This document shows, one piece after another, positions 8,078-17,483 of a stretch of DNA of 64,000 nucleotides. The DNA comes from Streptomyces litmocidini (GTDB lineage Bacteria > Actinomycetota > Actinomycetes > Streptomycetales > Streptomycetaceae), in contig NZ_BMTQ01000009.1 of NCBI RefSeq assembly GCF_014649755.1, positions 124,001 to 188,000 of the forward strand, in the 5' to 3' direction. Numbering within the stretch: position 1 is the first letter of the stretch; every line of letters begins with the position of its first letter. Position numbers and translations under genes: made by a program. The notes below the pieces were generated by a model. The model was not told where the DNA came from. It searched no databases and worked only from the letters and a program-made list of their open reading frames with translations.

Positions 8078-9061
8078 TCAGTCCCGGCGCTCCCCGAAGG
8101 CCCTCAGGATCTCCTCCGCGGCCAGGGTCGCCGTCAGCTCGCCGTCCCTGACCCGCCGCTCCAGCGCGGGCGCGGCCTCCCGGACCGCCGGGTCGGTGCG
8201 CAGCCGCCGCAGCAGCTCGTCGCGGACCATCGACCAGGCCCAGTCGACCTGCTGGTCCTGGCGCTTGGCCGTGAGGCGGCCCGTCGAGTCGAGGAGCAGA
8301 CGGTGCTGCCGCAGCCGCTCCCAGACCTCGTCGAGGCCCGCCGACTCCCGCGCGCTGCAGCTGAGGACCGGCGGCGTCCAGACGGCGTCGGCGCCGTGCA
8401 TCAGCCGCAGCGCGCCCGCCAGCTCACGCGCGGCGGCGCGGGCGTCGCGCTCGTGCGGGCCGTCCGCCTTGTTGACGGCGACCACGTCGGCCAGCTCCAG
8501 GACGCCCTTCTTGATGCCCTGGAGCTGATCGCCCGTACGGGCCAGGGTGAGCAGCAGGAACGAGTCGACCATGTTCGCCACGGCGGTCTCGGACTGGCCG
8601 ACGCCCACCGTCTCCACGAGCACCACGTCGTACCCCGCGGCCTCCATCACGACCATCGACTCCCGGGTCGCCTTCGCGACGCCGCCGAGCGTGCCGGCGC
8701 TGGGGGAGGGGCGGACGAAGGCCGCCGGGTCGACGGCGAGCCGCTCCATCCGCGTCTTGTCGCCGAGGATGGAGCCGCCCGTACGGGTCGACGACGGGTC
8801 GACGGCCAGCACCGCCACCCGGTGACCGAGCCCGGTCAGCATCGTCCCGAACGCGTCGATGAAGGTCGACTTCCCGACCCCCGGCACCCCGCTGATCCCG
8901 ATCCGCACGGCCTTGCCGCTGTGCGGCAGGAGCTCCGTGAGGAGCTCCTGCGCCAGCGCGCGGTGCTGGGGGCGGGTCGACTCGACGAGGGTGATCGCAC
9001 GGGCGATCACCGCCCGCTTCCCGTCGAGCACGCCCTTCACGTACGTGTCGAGACCGATCAC
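8078..9061 (-). CDS. meaB: MeaB, methylmalonyl-CoA mutase G-protein chaperone
   Basis: 327 residues from GTG 9061, overlapping the mutB stop by four bases (GTGA). SIMIBI GTPase: P-loop GISGVPGVGKSTFIDAFG, AVDPSSTRTGGSILGDKTRM, the ETVGVGQSE switch and the NKAD specificity motif. MeaB loads adenosylcobalamin into methylmalonyl-CoA mutase and protects or re-activates it. Its place as last gene of mutA-mutB-meaB supports the call. C-terminal dimerisation segment QQVDWAWSMVRDELLRRLRTD is present, so the protein looks complete. Confidence 0.96.
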   Translation of the reverse strand: MIGLDTYVKGVLDGKRAVIARAITLVESTRPQHRALAQELLTELLPHSGKAVRIGISGVPGVGKSTFIDAFGTMLTGLGHRVAVLAVDPSSTRTGGSILGDKTRMERLAVDPAAFVRPSPSAGTLGGVAKATRESMVVMEAAGYDVVLVETVGVGQSETAVANMVDSFLLLTLARTGDQLQGIKKGVLELADVVAVNKADGPHERDARAAARELAGALRLMHGADAVWTPPVLSCSARESAGLDEVWERLRQHRLLLDSTGRLTAKRQDQQVDWAWSMVRDELLRRLRTDPAVREAAPALERRVRDGELTATLAAEEILRAFGERRD

Positions 9062-11232
9062 AGGTCGTGCCCGAGGTCGGCCGCCAGCCGGGTCACCAGG
9101 TCGTGGGCCGCGTCGGGGATCACCGTCCCCGGCGGGAACACGGCCGCCGCGCCCATCTCCAGGAGCGTCGCCACGTCCTGCGGGGGGATGACGCCGCCGA
9201 CCACGATCATGATGTCCTCGCGTCCCTCCGCCGCCAGCTCCTCCCGCAGCGCCGGCACGAGGGTCAGGTGCCCCGCGGCCAGCGACGAGACCCCGACGAT
9301 GTGCACGTCCGCCTCCACGGCCTGACGGGCCACCTCGGCCGGGGTCTGGAACAGCGGGCCGACGTCCACGTCGAAGCCCAGGTCGGCGAAGGCGGTGGAG
9401 ATCACCTTCTGGCCGCGGTCGTGCCCGTCCTGGCCCATCTTGGCGACCAGGATGCGCGGCCGGCGCCCCTCGGCCTCGCCGAAGGCGTCGACCAGGGTCC
9501 GGGTGCGCTCCACGGAGGGGGACTCGCCTGTCTCGTTGCGGTACACACCGGAGATCGTACGGATCTGCGCCGCGTGCCGGCCGTACACCTTCTCCAGGGC
9601 CTCCGAGATCTCGCCGACGGTGGCCTTCGCGCGGGCCGCGCGCACCGCGAGCTCCAGGAGGTTGCCGTCGCCGCCCGCGGCCCGGGTGAGCGCGTCGAGC
9701 GCGTCCCGGCAGGCGGTCTCGTCGCGCTCCTCGCGCAGCCGCCGCAGCTTGGCGATCTGCTGGGCGCGGACGGAGGAGTTGTCGACCTTGAGGACGTCGA
9801 TCTGCTCGTCGGACGCGACCCGGTACTTGTTGACGCCGATCACCGGCTGCCGACCGGAGTCGATGCGGGCCTGGGTGCGGGCCGCGGCCTCCTCCACGCG
9901 CAGCTTCGGGATGCCCGCGTCGATGGCCTTCGCCATGCCGCCGGCCTGCTCGACCTCCTGGATGTGCTGCCAGGCGCGGCGGGCCAGGTCGTACGTCAGC
10001 TTCTCGACGTACGCGCTGCCGCCCCACGGGTCGATCGTCCGGCAGGTGCCCGACTCCTGCTGGAGGAGCAGCTGAGTGTTCCGCGCGATGCGCGCCGAGA
10101 AGTCGGTGGGCAGCGCGAGCGCCTCGTCGAGGGCGTTGGTGTGCAGCGACTGGGTGTGGCCCTGGGTGGCCGCCATCGCCTCCACGCACGTCCGCGTGAC
10201 GTTGTTGAACACGTCCTGCGCGGTCAGCGACCAGCCCGAGGTCTGCGAATGCGTCCGCAGCGACAGGGACTTGGCGTTCTGCGGGTCGAACTGCCTCACC
10301 AGCTTCGCCCAGAGCAGCCGCGCGGCGCGCAGCTTGGCGATCTCCATGAAGAAGTTCATGCCGATCGCCCAGAAGAACGACAGGCGCGGCGCGAACGCGT
10401 CCACGTCGAGCCCGGCCTCGCGCCCCGCCCGGATGTACTCCACGCCGTCCGCCAGCGTGTACGCCAGCTCCAGGTCGGCCGTCGCGCCCGCCTCCTGGAT
10501 GTGGTACCCGGAGATGGAGATGGAGTTGTAGCGGGGCATCCGCTGCGAGGTGTACGCGAAGATGTCGGAGATGATCCGCATCGACGGCCCGGGCGGGTAG
10601 ATGTACGTGTTGCGGACCATGAACTCCTTGAGGATGTCGTTCTGGATGGTCCCGGCCAGCTTCTCGGGCGGTACGCCCTGCTCCTCGGCGGCCACGATGT
10701 ACAGCGCGAGGACCGGCAGCACCGCGCCGTTCATCGTCATCGACACGGACATCCTGTCCAGCGGGATGCCGTCGAACAGCTGTCGCATGTCGTAGATCGA
10801 GTCGATGGCCACGCCGGCCATGCCGACGTCACCGGTGACGCGCGGGTGGTCGCTGTCGTAACCGCGGTGGGTCGGCAGGTCGAAGGCGACCGACAGGCCC
10901 TTCTGCCCGGCCGCGAGGTTGCGCCGGTAGAAGGCGTTCGACTCCTCGGCCGTGGAGAAACCCGCGTACTGACGGATCGTCCAGGGCTGGTTGACGTACA
11001 TCGTCGGGTACGGGCCGCGCAGGTACGGGGCCACGCCCGGGAGGGTGTCCAGGAAGTCGAGGCCCTCCAGGTCCTGCCCGGTGTAGAGCGGCTTGACGGC
11101 GATGCCCTCCGGGGTCTCCCACAGCAGGTCGTCACCGCCCGCCGCCTTCTTCACGGCCGAGCGCCACTCGTCGGGGCCACCGGCGGCGGCCTGTGCCCCG
11201 AGCTCGATCCCGGAGAAATCGGGGATGGACAT
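9058..11232 (-). CDS. mutB: Methylmalonyl-CoA mutase large (catalytic) subunit
   Basis: 724 residues; ATG 11232 overlaps the mutA stop (ATGA). It interconverts (R)-methylmalonyl-CoA and succinyl-CoA with adenosylcobalamin, joining propionate/odd-chain/branched-chain catabolism with the TCA cycle and supplying methylmalonyl-CoA for polyketides. The TIM-barrel substrate part includes WTIRQYAGFSTAEESNAFYR and VAFDLPTHRGYDSDHPRV. The C-terminal cobalamin-binding domain has the DxHxxG motif in KMGQDGHDRGQKV near residue 600, plus the later GVSSLAAGH and VVGGVIPPQD loops. Length and motifs indicate a functional enzyme. Confidence 0.97.
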   Translation of the reverse strand: MSIPDFSGIELGAQAAAGGPDEWRSAVKKAAGGDDLLWETPEGIAVKPLYTGQDLEGLDFLDTLPGVAPYLRGPYPTMYVNQPWTIRQYAGFSTAEESNAFYRRNLAAGQKGLSVAFDLPTHRGYDSDHPRVTGDVGMAGVAIDSIYDMRQLFDGIPLDRMSVSMTMNGAVLPVLALYIVAAEEQGVPPEKLAGTIQNDILKEFMVRNTYIYPPGPSMRIISDIFAYTSQRMPRYNSISISGYHIQEAGATADLELAYTLADGVEYIRAGREAGLDVDAFAPRLSFFWAIGMNFFMEIAKLRAARLLWAKLVRQFDPQNAKSLSLRTHSQTSGWSLTAQDVFNNVTRTCVEAMAATQGHTQSLHTNALDEALALPTDFSARIARNTQLLLQQESGTCRTIDPWGGSAYVEKLTYDLARRAWQHIQEVEQAGGMAKAIDAGIPKLRVEEAAARTQARIDSGRQPVIGVNKYRVASDEQIDVLKVDNSSVRAQQIAKLRRLREERDETACRDALDALTRAAGGDGNLLELAVRAARAKATVGEISEALEKVYGRHAAQIRTISGVYRNETGESPSVERTRTLVDAFGEAEGRRPRILVAKMGQDGHDRGQKVISTAFADLGFDVDVGPLFQTPAEVARQAVEADVHIVGVSSLAAGHLTLVPALREELAAEGREDIMIVVGGVIPPQDVATLLEMGAAAVFPPGTVIPDAAHDLVTRLAADLGHDL

Positions 11233-13043
11233 CAGGACACTCCCATGCGGTCGAGGGCGGTGGAGAGCAGGGCGACGGCGTCACAGCCGGCGAAGACGTA
11301 CGTGTCGACACCGGCGTACGACCCGGGGCGCCCCGCGAGGAGGACGTGCTCGGCCCCGGCGGCGCGCAGCTCCCCGGCGGCGGTCTCCGCCCGCTCCTCG
11401 TACAGCGCGTCGCTGGAGCACAGGCAGGCCTCGCGGGCGCCGCTCTCCTCGAACGTGCCCCCGGTGACGGCCTCGATGCCGCCCGCCTGGAAGAGGTTCG
11501 CGGCGAAGGCGAGCCGGGCCGAGTGCGCGGCCGCCGGGCCGAGCGCCGCCAGGTAGACGCGGGGCCGGGCACCGGTCGCCGCGAGGTGCGCGTCGGAACG
11601 GGCGCGCAGCGCCTCGTACGCCTCGTCGCGCCGCACGCGCGGGAGGCCGCCGGACGGCGGCTCGGGCGCGGGCGCGCGGTCCACGGGCTTCTCCGCGAGG
11701 TGCGGGAACTCGCTGACGCCGGTGATCGGTTCGCGGCGGGTGGCGAGCTTCCTGCTGCGCGCGGCCCAGGTCTCGGCGAGCCGCTCGCCGACCGTGCCGG
11801 AGCGCAGCGCGGCGGCCTGGCCGCCCTCCCGCTCGATGTCCTGGAAGAACTCCCAGGCGGCGTGCGCGAGTTCGTCGGTGAGCCGCTCCACGTACCAGGA
11901 ACCGCCCGCCGGGTCGATCACCCGGGACAGGTGGGACTCCTCGATGAGGACGCTGGAGGTGTTGCGGGCGATCCGGCGGGAGAACGCGTCCGGCAGGCCC
12001 AGCGCGTCGTCGAAGGGGAGCACGGTGACGCTGTCGGCACCGCCCACGCCCGCCGCGAGCGTCGCGATGGTCGTGCGCAGCATGTTCACCCACGGGTCGC
12101 GGCGCGTCATCATCACCGGCGAGGTCACCGCGTGCTGGCGCTGCGCGCCCGCCTCCGGGGCGCCGCAGGCCTCGGCCACCCGGGCCCACAGGCGGCGCGC
12201 GGCCCGCAGCTTCGCGATCGTCAGGAACTGGTCGGCGGTGGCCGCGTAGCGGAACTCCAGCTGACCGCACGCCTCCGTGACGCTCAGCCCCGCCCCGGTC
12301 AGCCCGCGCAGGTACGCGACGCCGGTCGCGAGCGAGCAGCCCAGCTCCTGCGCGGCCGAACCGCCGGCCTCGTGGTACGGCAGGGCGTCCACGGTCAGGG
12401 CCCGCAGCCCCGGGTACCGGTCGGCGCAGCGGCGCGCGAGACCGGCCACGGACACGAGGTCGTACGCCGCGCGGCCGGTGCGGGCCTCGTGGCCCAGCGG
12501 GTCGGCGCCCAGGTTGCCCCGGGCCGCCTCCGGGGCGACGCCCCGCTCCTCGTACAGCCGCAGCAGCCGCTCGGCGGCCGTCTCCGTCTCGTCGCCCGCG
12601 TCGAGGACGACGGGCGCGAGGTCGAGGTAGACGCCCTCCAGGACGCCGTCGAGCGAGGAGACCGGGATGCCGGCGCCGCCGACACGGAGCCAGAGGGAGG
12701 TGACGCCGTTCTCCAGGTCGGCGAGAACGGCCTCGCCGTCGGCCGTCGCGTGGAGCTGGCGCACGTCCCAGCCGTCGGCCGTGTTGCCCTCGGCGCGCCC
12801 ACCGCGCACGAAGGGCGCGAAGCCGGGCAGGCCGGGGTCGGGCGCGGAGTCGCGCGCGGTGTACAGCGGGCGGGTGCGGAGGCCGTCCTCCAGCAGAGTG
12901 GACAGGGCGTCCTCGGCGGTGTCGCCGGAGACCTCCTTGCCCGACTTGCGCAGGACGCCCGCCACGAGGTTTTGCCACTGCTCGTGTGGCGCGTCTGGGA
13001 ATTCGGACGCCAGGGAGAGCCCGTCGTCAGGCAGGACCGTCAT
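11232..13043 (-). CDS. mutA: Methylmalonyl-CoA mutase small subunit
   Basis: 603 residues from ATG 13043; a start nine codons further upstream is possible. It is the non-catalytic partner of MutB in the heterodimeric actinobacterial enzyme. It keeps the barrel region (GWDVRQLHATADGEAVLADLENG, then FDDALGLPDAFSRRIARNTS and IDPAGGSWYVERLTDELA). Its C-terminal domain (RVYLAALGPAAAHSARLAFA) lacks the cobalamin-binding DxHxxG motif, as expected for this subunit. First gene of the mutA-mutB-meaB operon, with stop/start overlaps at both junctions giving coupled, near-stoichiometric translation. No cobalamin riboswitch is visible upstream. Confidence 0.96.
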   Translation of the reverse strand: MTVLPDDGLSLASEFPDAPHEQWQNLVAGVLRKSGKEVSGDTAEDALSTLLEDGLRTRPLYTARDSAPDPGLPGFAPFVRGGRAEGNTADGWDVRQLHATADGEAVLADLENGVTSLWLRVGGAGIPVSSLDGVLEGVYLDLAPVVLDAGDETETAAERLLRLYEERGVAPEAARGNLGADPLGHEARTGRAAYDLVSVAGLARRCADRYPGLRALTVDALPYHEAGGSAAQELGCSLATGVAYLRGLTGAGLSVTEACGQLEFRYAATADQFLTIAKLRAARRLWARVAEACGAPEAGAQRQHAVTSPVMMTRRDPWVNMLRTTIATLAAGVGGADSVTVLPFDDALGLPDAFSRRIARNTSSVLIEESHLSRVIDPAGGSWYVERLTDELAHAAWEFFQDIEREGGQAAALRSGTVGERLAETWAARSRKLATRREPITGVSEFPHLAEKPVDRAPAPEPPSGGLPRVRRDEAYEALRARSDAHLAATGARPRVYLAALGPAAAHSARLAFAANLFQAGGIEAVTGGTFEESGAREACLCSSDALYEERAETAAGELRAAGAEHVLLAGRPGSYAGVDTYVFAGCDAVALLSTALDRMGVS

Positions 13044-13157
13044 GGCTCGGATGCTAGGGGAGATCCACAAAGGAGCAGGAGGGCGTACGACTGTGACCTT
13101 CTTCTCTTCCGTGTCCCGAGACGGCCGTCCGAATGGCGGACGCCCTCGGCGACGGGC

Positions 13158-13829
13158 TCAGGAGCCCCCGCCGCCGACCCGGTCGGGGCGCCGCGCGAAG
13201 CAGAACAGGTGCTCCTCCGGGACCGCGCGCTCGTCGTCCGGCCGGAAGACCGACACCTCGTGCCGCAGGACGTCGAGACCGCAGTCCTCCCGCAGCGTCC
13301 GCACGTACTCCTCCACCGAGAAGCTGGAGACCCTGACCGGCCGGCCCATGAACTCGATCTCCACCCCGTCCACGTCCGCCGGCACCGTGGCGGTCACCAG
13401 ATAGCCGCCGGGCGCCACCCAGCCCGCCATCCGCTCCAGGGCGGCGGACGCCTCCGCCCGGCTCATCATCAGCAGCGGGAAGAAGGCGCACACGGCGTCG
13501 AAACCCCCCGGCGGGGCGTCGTAGTCCCGCACGTCCACCTGCTCGAACGCGGCCCCCGGCACCTGCGCGCGGGCCAGCCCGACCATCTCCCCGGACACGT
13601 CGATGCCCGTCACCGCGCACCCGGCCCGCACCAGACGGTCGGCGACCGGCCGCCCCGTACCGCTGCCGACGTCGAGGACCCGGGCCCCCGCGCCCAGGCG
13701 CTCCGTGAGCCAGTCCACCGCCGCCGACTGCTCCGGCAGGTGCCCGAAGGCCCGCTCGTACGCGATGCCCAGATCGTCGAACAGCTCCGCCGCCGACAGC
13801 GGCTTCCGCCCGGTGCCCTCGTCCCGCAT
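13158..13829 (-). CDS. Class I SAM-dependent methyltransferase
   Basis: 223 residues; ATG 13829 with GGGGAAGGGGAGC upstream. Motif I VLDVGSGTGRPVADRLVRAG, motif II VTGIDVSGEMVGLARAQVPG and the post-I acid VDVRDYD are typical of the Methyltransf_25 group. The PLLMMSRAEASAALERMAGWV segment follows. Substrate cannot be told from sequence. It shares orientation with mutA but lies upstream, separated by 114 bases, and is not obviously connected with it in function. Confidence 0.85.
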   Translation of the reverse strand: MRDEGTGRKPLSAAELFDDLGIAYERAFGHLPEQSAAVDWLTERLGAGARVLDVGSGTGRPVADRLVRAGCAVTGIDVSGEMVGLARAQVPGAAFEQVDVRDYDAPPGGFDAVCAFFPLLMMSRAEASAALERMAGWVAPGGYLVTATVPADVDGVEIEFMGRPVRVSSFSVEEYVRTLREDCGLDVLRHEVSVFRPDDERAVPEEHLFCFARRPDRVGGGGS

Positions 13830-13970
13830 GCTGCTCCCCTTCCCCGCCGTCACGGGTCTCCCCGCCGTCACGGGCAGACCGCCCGTCCCGGGCGGCTTCC
13901 TACCCGCCCGCCACCCGCTTCCCACCTCCACCGGCCCGCCACCCGCTTCCCACCGGCCTGTCTCCGATTT

Positions 13971-14024
13971 CCCACCGGCCTCCCACCGGCCTCCCACCGG
14001 CCTCCCACCGGCCTCCCACCGGCC
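13971..14024 (+). repeat. Five 11-bp tandem repeats
   Basis: The unit CCCACCGGCCT is repeated 4.9 times without error between 13971 and 14024, and looser copies extend upstream (13920-13960). It occupies the divergent gap between the methyltransferase and the MMPL exporter. Identity of the copies implies recent slippage expansion. Confidence 0.9.
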
Positions 14025-14128
14025 GAGATGCCGGAGCGCGGAGCCGGGCGAACAATGGACGGGGTAGGCCCGCACGACGCGGGTGCCGGAACCGCTCGGG
14101 GACTTCCCTATCCGGACACGGCCACGCC

Positions 14129-16411
14129 ATGAACGCAGGAAGCCCGGCCCAGGGCCGGCCCGCATCCCCCGGAGGCGCTCTCTACCGACTCGGTCACTGG
14201 TGCGCCCGCCACTTCCTCGTCGTCATCGCCCTCTGGCTGGCGGCCGTCGCGGGGCTCCAGATCACCGACCGGGCCGTCGGAGGAATGTTCTCCGACGACT
14301 TCGCGCTCCCCGGAGTGCAGTCGGCCGAGGGCCTCGACGTCCTCAAGGCGCACGATCCCGCCGCCGGCGGATACAGCGCCCAGGTCGTCCTGAACGACCC
14401 CTCCAAGCCCCTCACGCAGGAGTCGTCCGCGGTCAACTCCGCCGTCGCCGCCCTGGAGAAGCTCCCCGACGTCATCGGCGCCCAGAACCCGCTGCCGCCG
14501 CCCGGGACCACCCCGCCCGCGCTCCCGGCCGGGACGCCCAACACCGGCCCGCTCTCCACGGACGGCAAGACCGCCTACATCACCGTCCGCTTCAGCGTGG
14601 CGCCCTCCACCCTCGGCACCGGCTACCTGGACGGCGTCGACGCCGCCGTCCAGCCCCTCCGGGACGCCGGCGTCACCGTCGAGTACGGCGGTTCGCTCGG
14701 CGAACTCGCCCGGCCGACGGCCGACGACCGCAGCAGCGAGGCCATCGGCTTCGCCGTCGCCGTCGTCGTCCTCCTCATCGGCTTCGGCAGCGTCATCGGC
14801 GCCGTCATGCCGCTGGTCACCGCACTCCTCGGAGCGGTCTGCGGACTCGCCCTGCTGGGCCTGATGGCGGCCGCCTTCACCTTCGGCACCGTCTCGCCCA
14901 CCCTGGCCACCATGATCGGGCTCGGCGTCGGCATCGACTACGCGCTGTTCCTCATCACCCGCCACCGCCAGAACCTCATGAACGGCCACGATCCCGCCGA
15001 CGCGGCCGCCCGCGCGACCACCACCAGCGGCCGCGCGGTGCTCGTCTCCGGCTGCACCGTCATCATCGCCCTCTCCGGACTGTGGGTTTCCGGCGTCACC
15101 TTCATCGGCAAACTCGGCCTGGCGGCCGCCTTCACGGTCGTCACCGCCGTCGTCGCCGCGCTCACCCTCGTCCCGGCCATGCTCGGACTCGTCGGCCACC
15201 GGATCGACCGCTACCACGTCCGCAAGCCCGTGGCGGAGACCGACGCCGAGCCCGGCGCACCCGCGCACGGCACCTGGCACCGGTACGCGCAACGCGTCGA
15301 GAAGCGCCCCTGGTGGTTCCTGACCGGCGGCGTCCTGGCCCTGCTCGTCCTGGCCTTCCCCCTGCTCTTCATCCAGCTCGGCCACATCGGCGACGGGGCC
15401 GACCCCGAGTCGTTCACCGACCGGCGGGCCTACGACCTGATCTCCACGGCCTTCGGCCCCGGCGCGAACGGGCCGCTCACCGTCGTCGTCGACCAGTCGG
15501 CCGTGCCCGCCGCCGACCGGGCCGCCCTCGGCACCAAACTCCAGCAGTCGCTGACGGGCGTCCCCGACGCCGCCTTCATCACCCCGCTGCAGACCACCTC
15601 CGACGGGGACGTCCTCGTCGGCACCGCCTACTCCACGGCCTCCCCGCAGGACGAGAAGACGACCCGACTGACCAACCACCTCGTCGACGACGTCCTCCCG
15701 CAGGCGGTGGCCGGCACCGACGCGCAGACCTACGTCACCGGGAACACGGCCGCCCAGGTCGACTTCCTCGACATCGTCTCCAGCCGCCTGCCGCTGATCA
15801 TCGCCGTCGTGGTCGGGCTCGCCTTCCTCGTCATCCTCATCGTCTTCCGCGGACTCCTGGTCGCGGTCAAGGCGGCCGTGCTCAACGTGCTCTCCATCGC
15901 CGCCTCGTACGGCGTCGTCGTGGCCGTCTTCCAGTGGGGCTGGGGCGGCCCCGCGCTCGGCGTCAACGGCAAGGTGCCCATCGAGAGCTACGTGCCGATG
16001 ATGATGTTCGCCATCGTCTTCGGACTCAGCATGGACTACGAGATCTTCCTGCTGTCCCGCGTCCGCGAGGCCTGGCTGCGCACCGGGGACTCGAAGGCCA
16101 GCGTGGCCCACGCCCTGGAGATCACCGCCCGGGTCATCACCTGCGCCGCGCTGATCATGGTCAGCGTCTTCGCCGCCTTCATCGTCTCGGACAACATCGT
16201 CGTCAAGATGCTCGGCCTCGGCCTCGCCGCCAGCGTCCTCATCGACGCCACCGTGGTGCGCCTGCTGCTCGTGCCCGCCGTGATGACCCTGCTCGGCCGC
16301 CACGCCTGGTGGACCCCCGCCTGGCTGGACCGGATCCTGCCCCACCTGGACACCGAGGGCGAGGAACCGGCCGGGGCCGAGACGGTGGTCCAGGGCGCGG
16401 GGAGGAGCTGA
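14129..16411 (+). CDS. MMPL/RND family exporter
   Basis: 760 residues; ATG 14129. Typical Streptomyces MMPL architecture: N-terminal helix (FLVVIALWLAAVAGLQITDRA), a large extracytoplasmic domain, six-helix bundle, second domain, second bundle. Signature loops are GVGIDYALFLITRHRQNL in the first bundle and FGLSMDYEIFLLSRVREAW in the second. MMPL proteins use proton flow to export lipids or hydrophobic compounds. No regulator or biosynthetic gene is adjacent, so the cargo is unknown. A convergent terminator separates it from the LLM oxidoreductase. Confidence 0.92.
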   Translation: MNAGSPAQGRPASPGGALYRLGHWCARHFLVVIALWLAAVAGLQITDRAVGGMFSDDFALPGVQSAEGLDVLKAHDPAAGGYSAQVVLNDPSKPLTQESSAVNSAVAALEKLPDVIGAQNPLPPPGTTPPALPAGTPNTGPLSTDGKTAYITVRFSVAPSTLGTGYLDGVDAAVQPLRDAGVTVEYGGSLGELARPTADDRSSEAIGFAVAVVVLLIGFGSVIGAVMPLVTALLGAVCGLALLGLMAAAFTFGTVSPTLATMIGLGVGIDYALFLITRHRQNLMNGHDPADAAARATTTSGRAVLVSGCTVIIALSGLWVSGVTFIGKLGLAAAFTVVTAVVAALTLVPAMLGLVGHRIDRYHVRKPVAETDAEPGAPAHGTWHRYAQRVEKRPWWFLTGGVLALLVLAFPLLFIQLGHIGDGADPESFTDRRAYDLISTAFGPGANGPLTVVVDQSAVPAADRAALGTKLQQSLTGVPDAAFITPLQTTSDGDVLVGTAYSTASPQDEKTTRLTNHLVDDVLPQAVAGTDAQTYVTGNTAAQVDFLDIVSSRLPLIIAVVVGLAFLVILIVFRGLLVAVKAAVLNVLSIAASYGVVVAVFQWGWGGPALGVNGKVPIESYVPMMMFAIVFGLSMDYEIFLLSRVREAWLRTGDSKASVAHALEITARVITCAALIMVSVFAAFIVSDNIVVKMLGLGLAASVLIDATVVRLLLVPAVMTLLGRHAWWTPAWLDRILPHLDTEGEEPAGAETVVQGAGRS

Positions 16412-16413
16412 GC

Positions 16414-16445
16414 GGCCGGGCCGGGGCCGCCCCCCCGGGCCGGCC
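16414..16445 (+). terminator. Convergent terminator
   Basis: GGCCGGGCCGGGG (16414-16426) pairs with CCCCGGGCCGGCC (16433-16445) with a single mismatch, directly after the MMPL stop and before the LLM gene that ends at 16455. Confidence 0.65.
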
Positions 16446-16454
16446 GGACACCCG

Positions 16455-17384
16455 CTAGCCGCGCGACAGCTCGCCGAGGAGCTTCCAGGTGCGGCGGCGG
16501 TCGTCCTCGCCGCCCAGGTCCGTGGCGGTGAAGACCACCTCCGTCGCCCCCGCCTCGCGGTAGCGCCGCACCTCGGCGGCGACCGTCTCCTCGTCCCCGA
16601 CCACGGCCAGTCCGGCCGCCCCGTCGGCTCCGGAGAGCTCGATCGCGCGCCGGTAGGAGGGGATCCGCTCGTAGAGCGCGAGCGCCTCCGCCGCCTTCTT
16701 CCGCACGCCCTCGGCGTCCGCCGTCACCACCCCCGGCACGAGGGCCACGATCCGGGGCGCCGGCCGGCCCGCCGCCTCGGCGGCGGCGGTCACGGCCGGG
16801 ACGATGTGCTCGGCCAGCGCGCGCGGACCCGCGAGGAACGGCAGGACGCCGTCGGCGAGTTCACCGCTGACCCGCAGGGCCTGCGGGCCCATCGCGGCGA
16901 CGAGCACCGGCACCGGCGGCCGGTCCGCCCCCGGCACCGCCGCCGAGTACGGCGTCGTCGCGGTCAGCAGCTCCCCGTGGAAATCGGCCTCGCCCGTCTC
17001 CAGGAGCGGCCGCAGGGCGGTGAGGAACTCCCTGAGCAGGCCGATCGGCCGCTGGTACGGGAGGCCGAACGCCGTCTCGGTCAGGTGCCGGGTGCCGAGG
17101 GCGAGCCCGAGGTGGTAGCGGCCGCCGGTGGCGGCCTGCGCGGTCTGCGCCTGGCTGGAGACGAGCAGCGGATGGCGGCCGAAGACCGGGATCGCGGACG
17201 TCCCCACGTGCAGCCCGGGCACCTCGCGCCCGACGATCGCGGCGAGCGAGGGGGAGTCGTACGCGAAGGACTGGCCGAACCACGCCGAGTGCAGGCCGGC
17301 GGCGTACGCCTCCCGCGCGAGCCGCACCGTGTCGTCGATCGGAAGCTGTTGGGAGGTCGAACCGAGCGTCACTCCAAGAGTCAT
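16455..17384 (-). CDS. LLM class (probably F420-dependent) oxidoreductase
   Basis: 309 residues; ATG 17384. Luciferase-like TIM barrel: VRLAREAYAAGLHSAWFGQSF near the N-terminus, AQTAQAATGGRYHLGLALGT in the middle, VLVAAMGPQALRVSGELADG for the cofactor phosphate-binding region and a C-terminal REAGATEVVFTATDLGGE. Actinobacterial members of this group mostly use F420; the actual reaction is unknown. Divergent from the HD hydrolase gene over about 100 bases. Confidence 0.85.
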   Translation of the reverse strand: MTLGVTLGSTSQQLPIDDTVRLAREAYAAGLHSAWFGQSFAYDSPSLAAIVGREVPGLHVGTSAIPVFGRHPLLVSSQAQTAQAATGGRYHLGLALGTRHLTETAFGLPYQRPIGLLREFLTALRPLLETGEADFHGELLTATTPYSAAVPGADRPPVPVLVAAMGPQALRVSGELADGVLPFLAGPRALAEHIVPAVTAAAEAAGRPAPRIVALVPGVVTADAEGVRKKAAEALALYERIPSYRRAIELSGADGAAGLAVVGDEETVAAEVRRYREAGATEVVFTATDLGGEDDRRRTWKLLGELSRG

Positions 17385-17483
17385 GCATCCGGCAACCGGG
17401 CGATGCGGGGCGGGCATTCCCGGTTCCGTGTGAACAGCGCGTGACGGCCGCGCCCACCGCACGGCCCGGCGATGATGGGGGAC

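Noticed and set aside
13044..13157. Cobalamin riboswitch ahead of the B12-dependent mutase operon
   Set aside because: No B12-box-like sequence or conserved stem arrangement could be found upstream of mutA.
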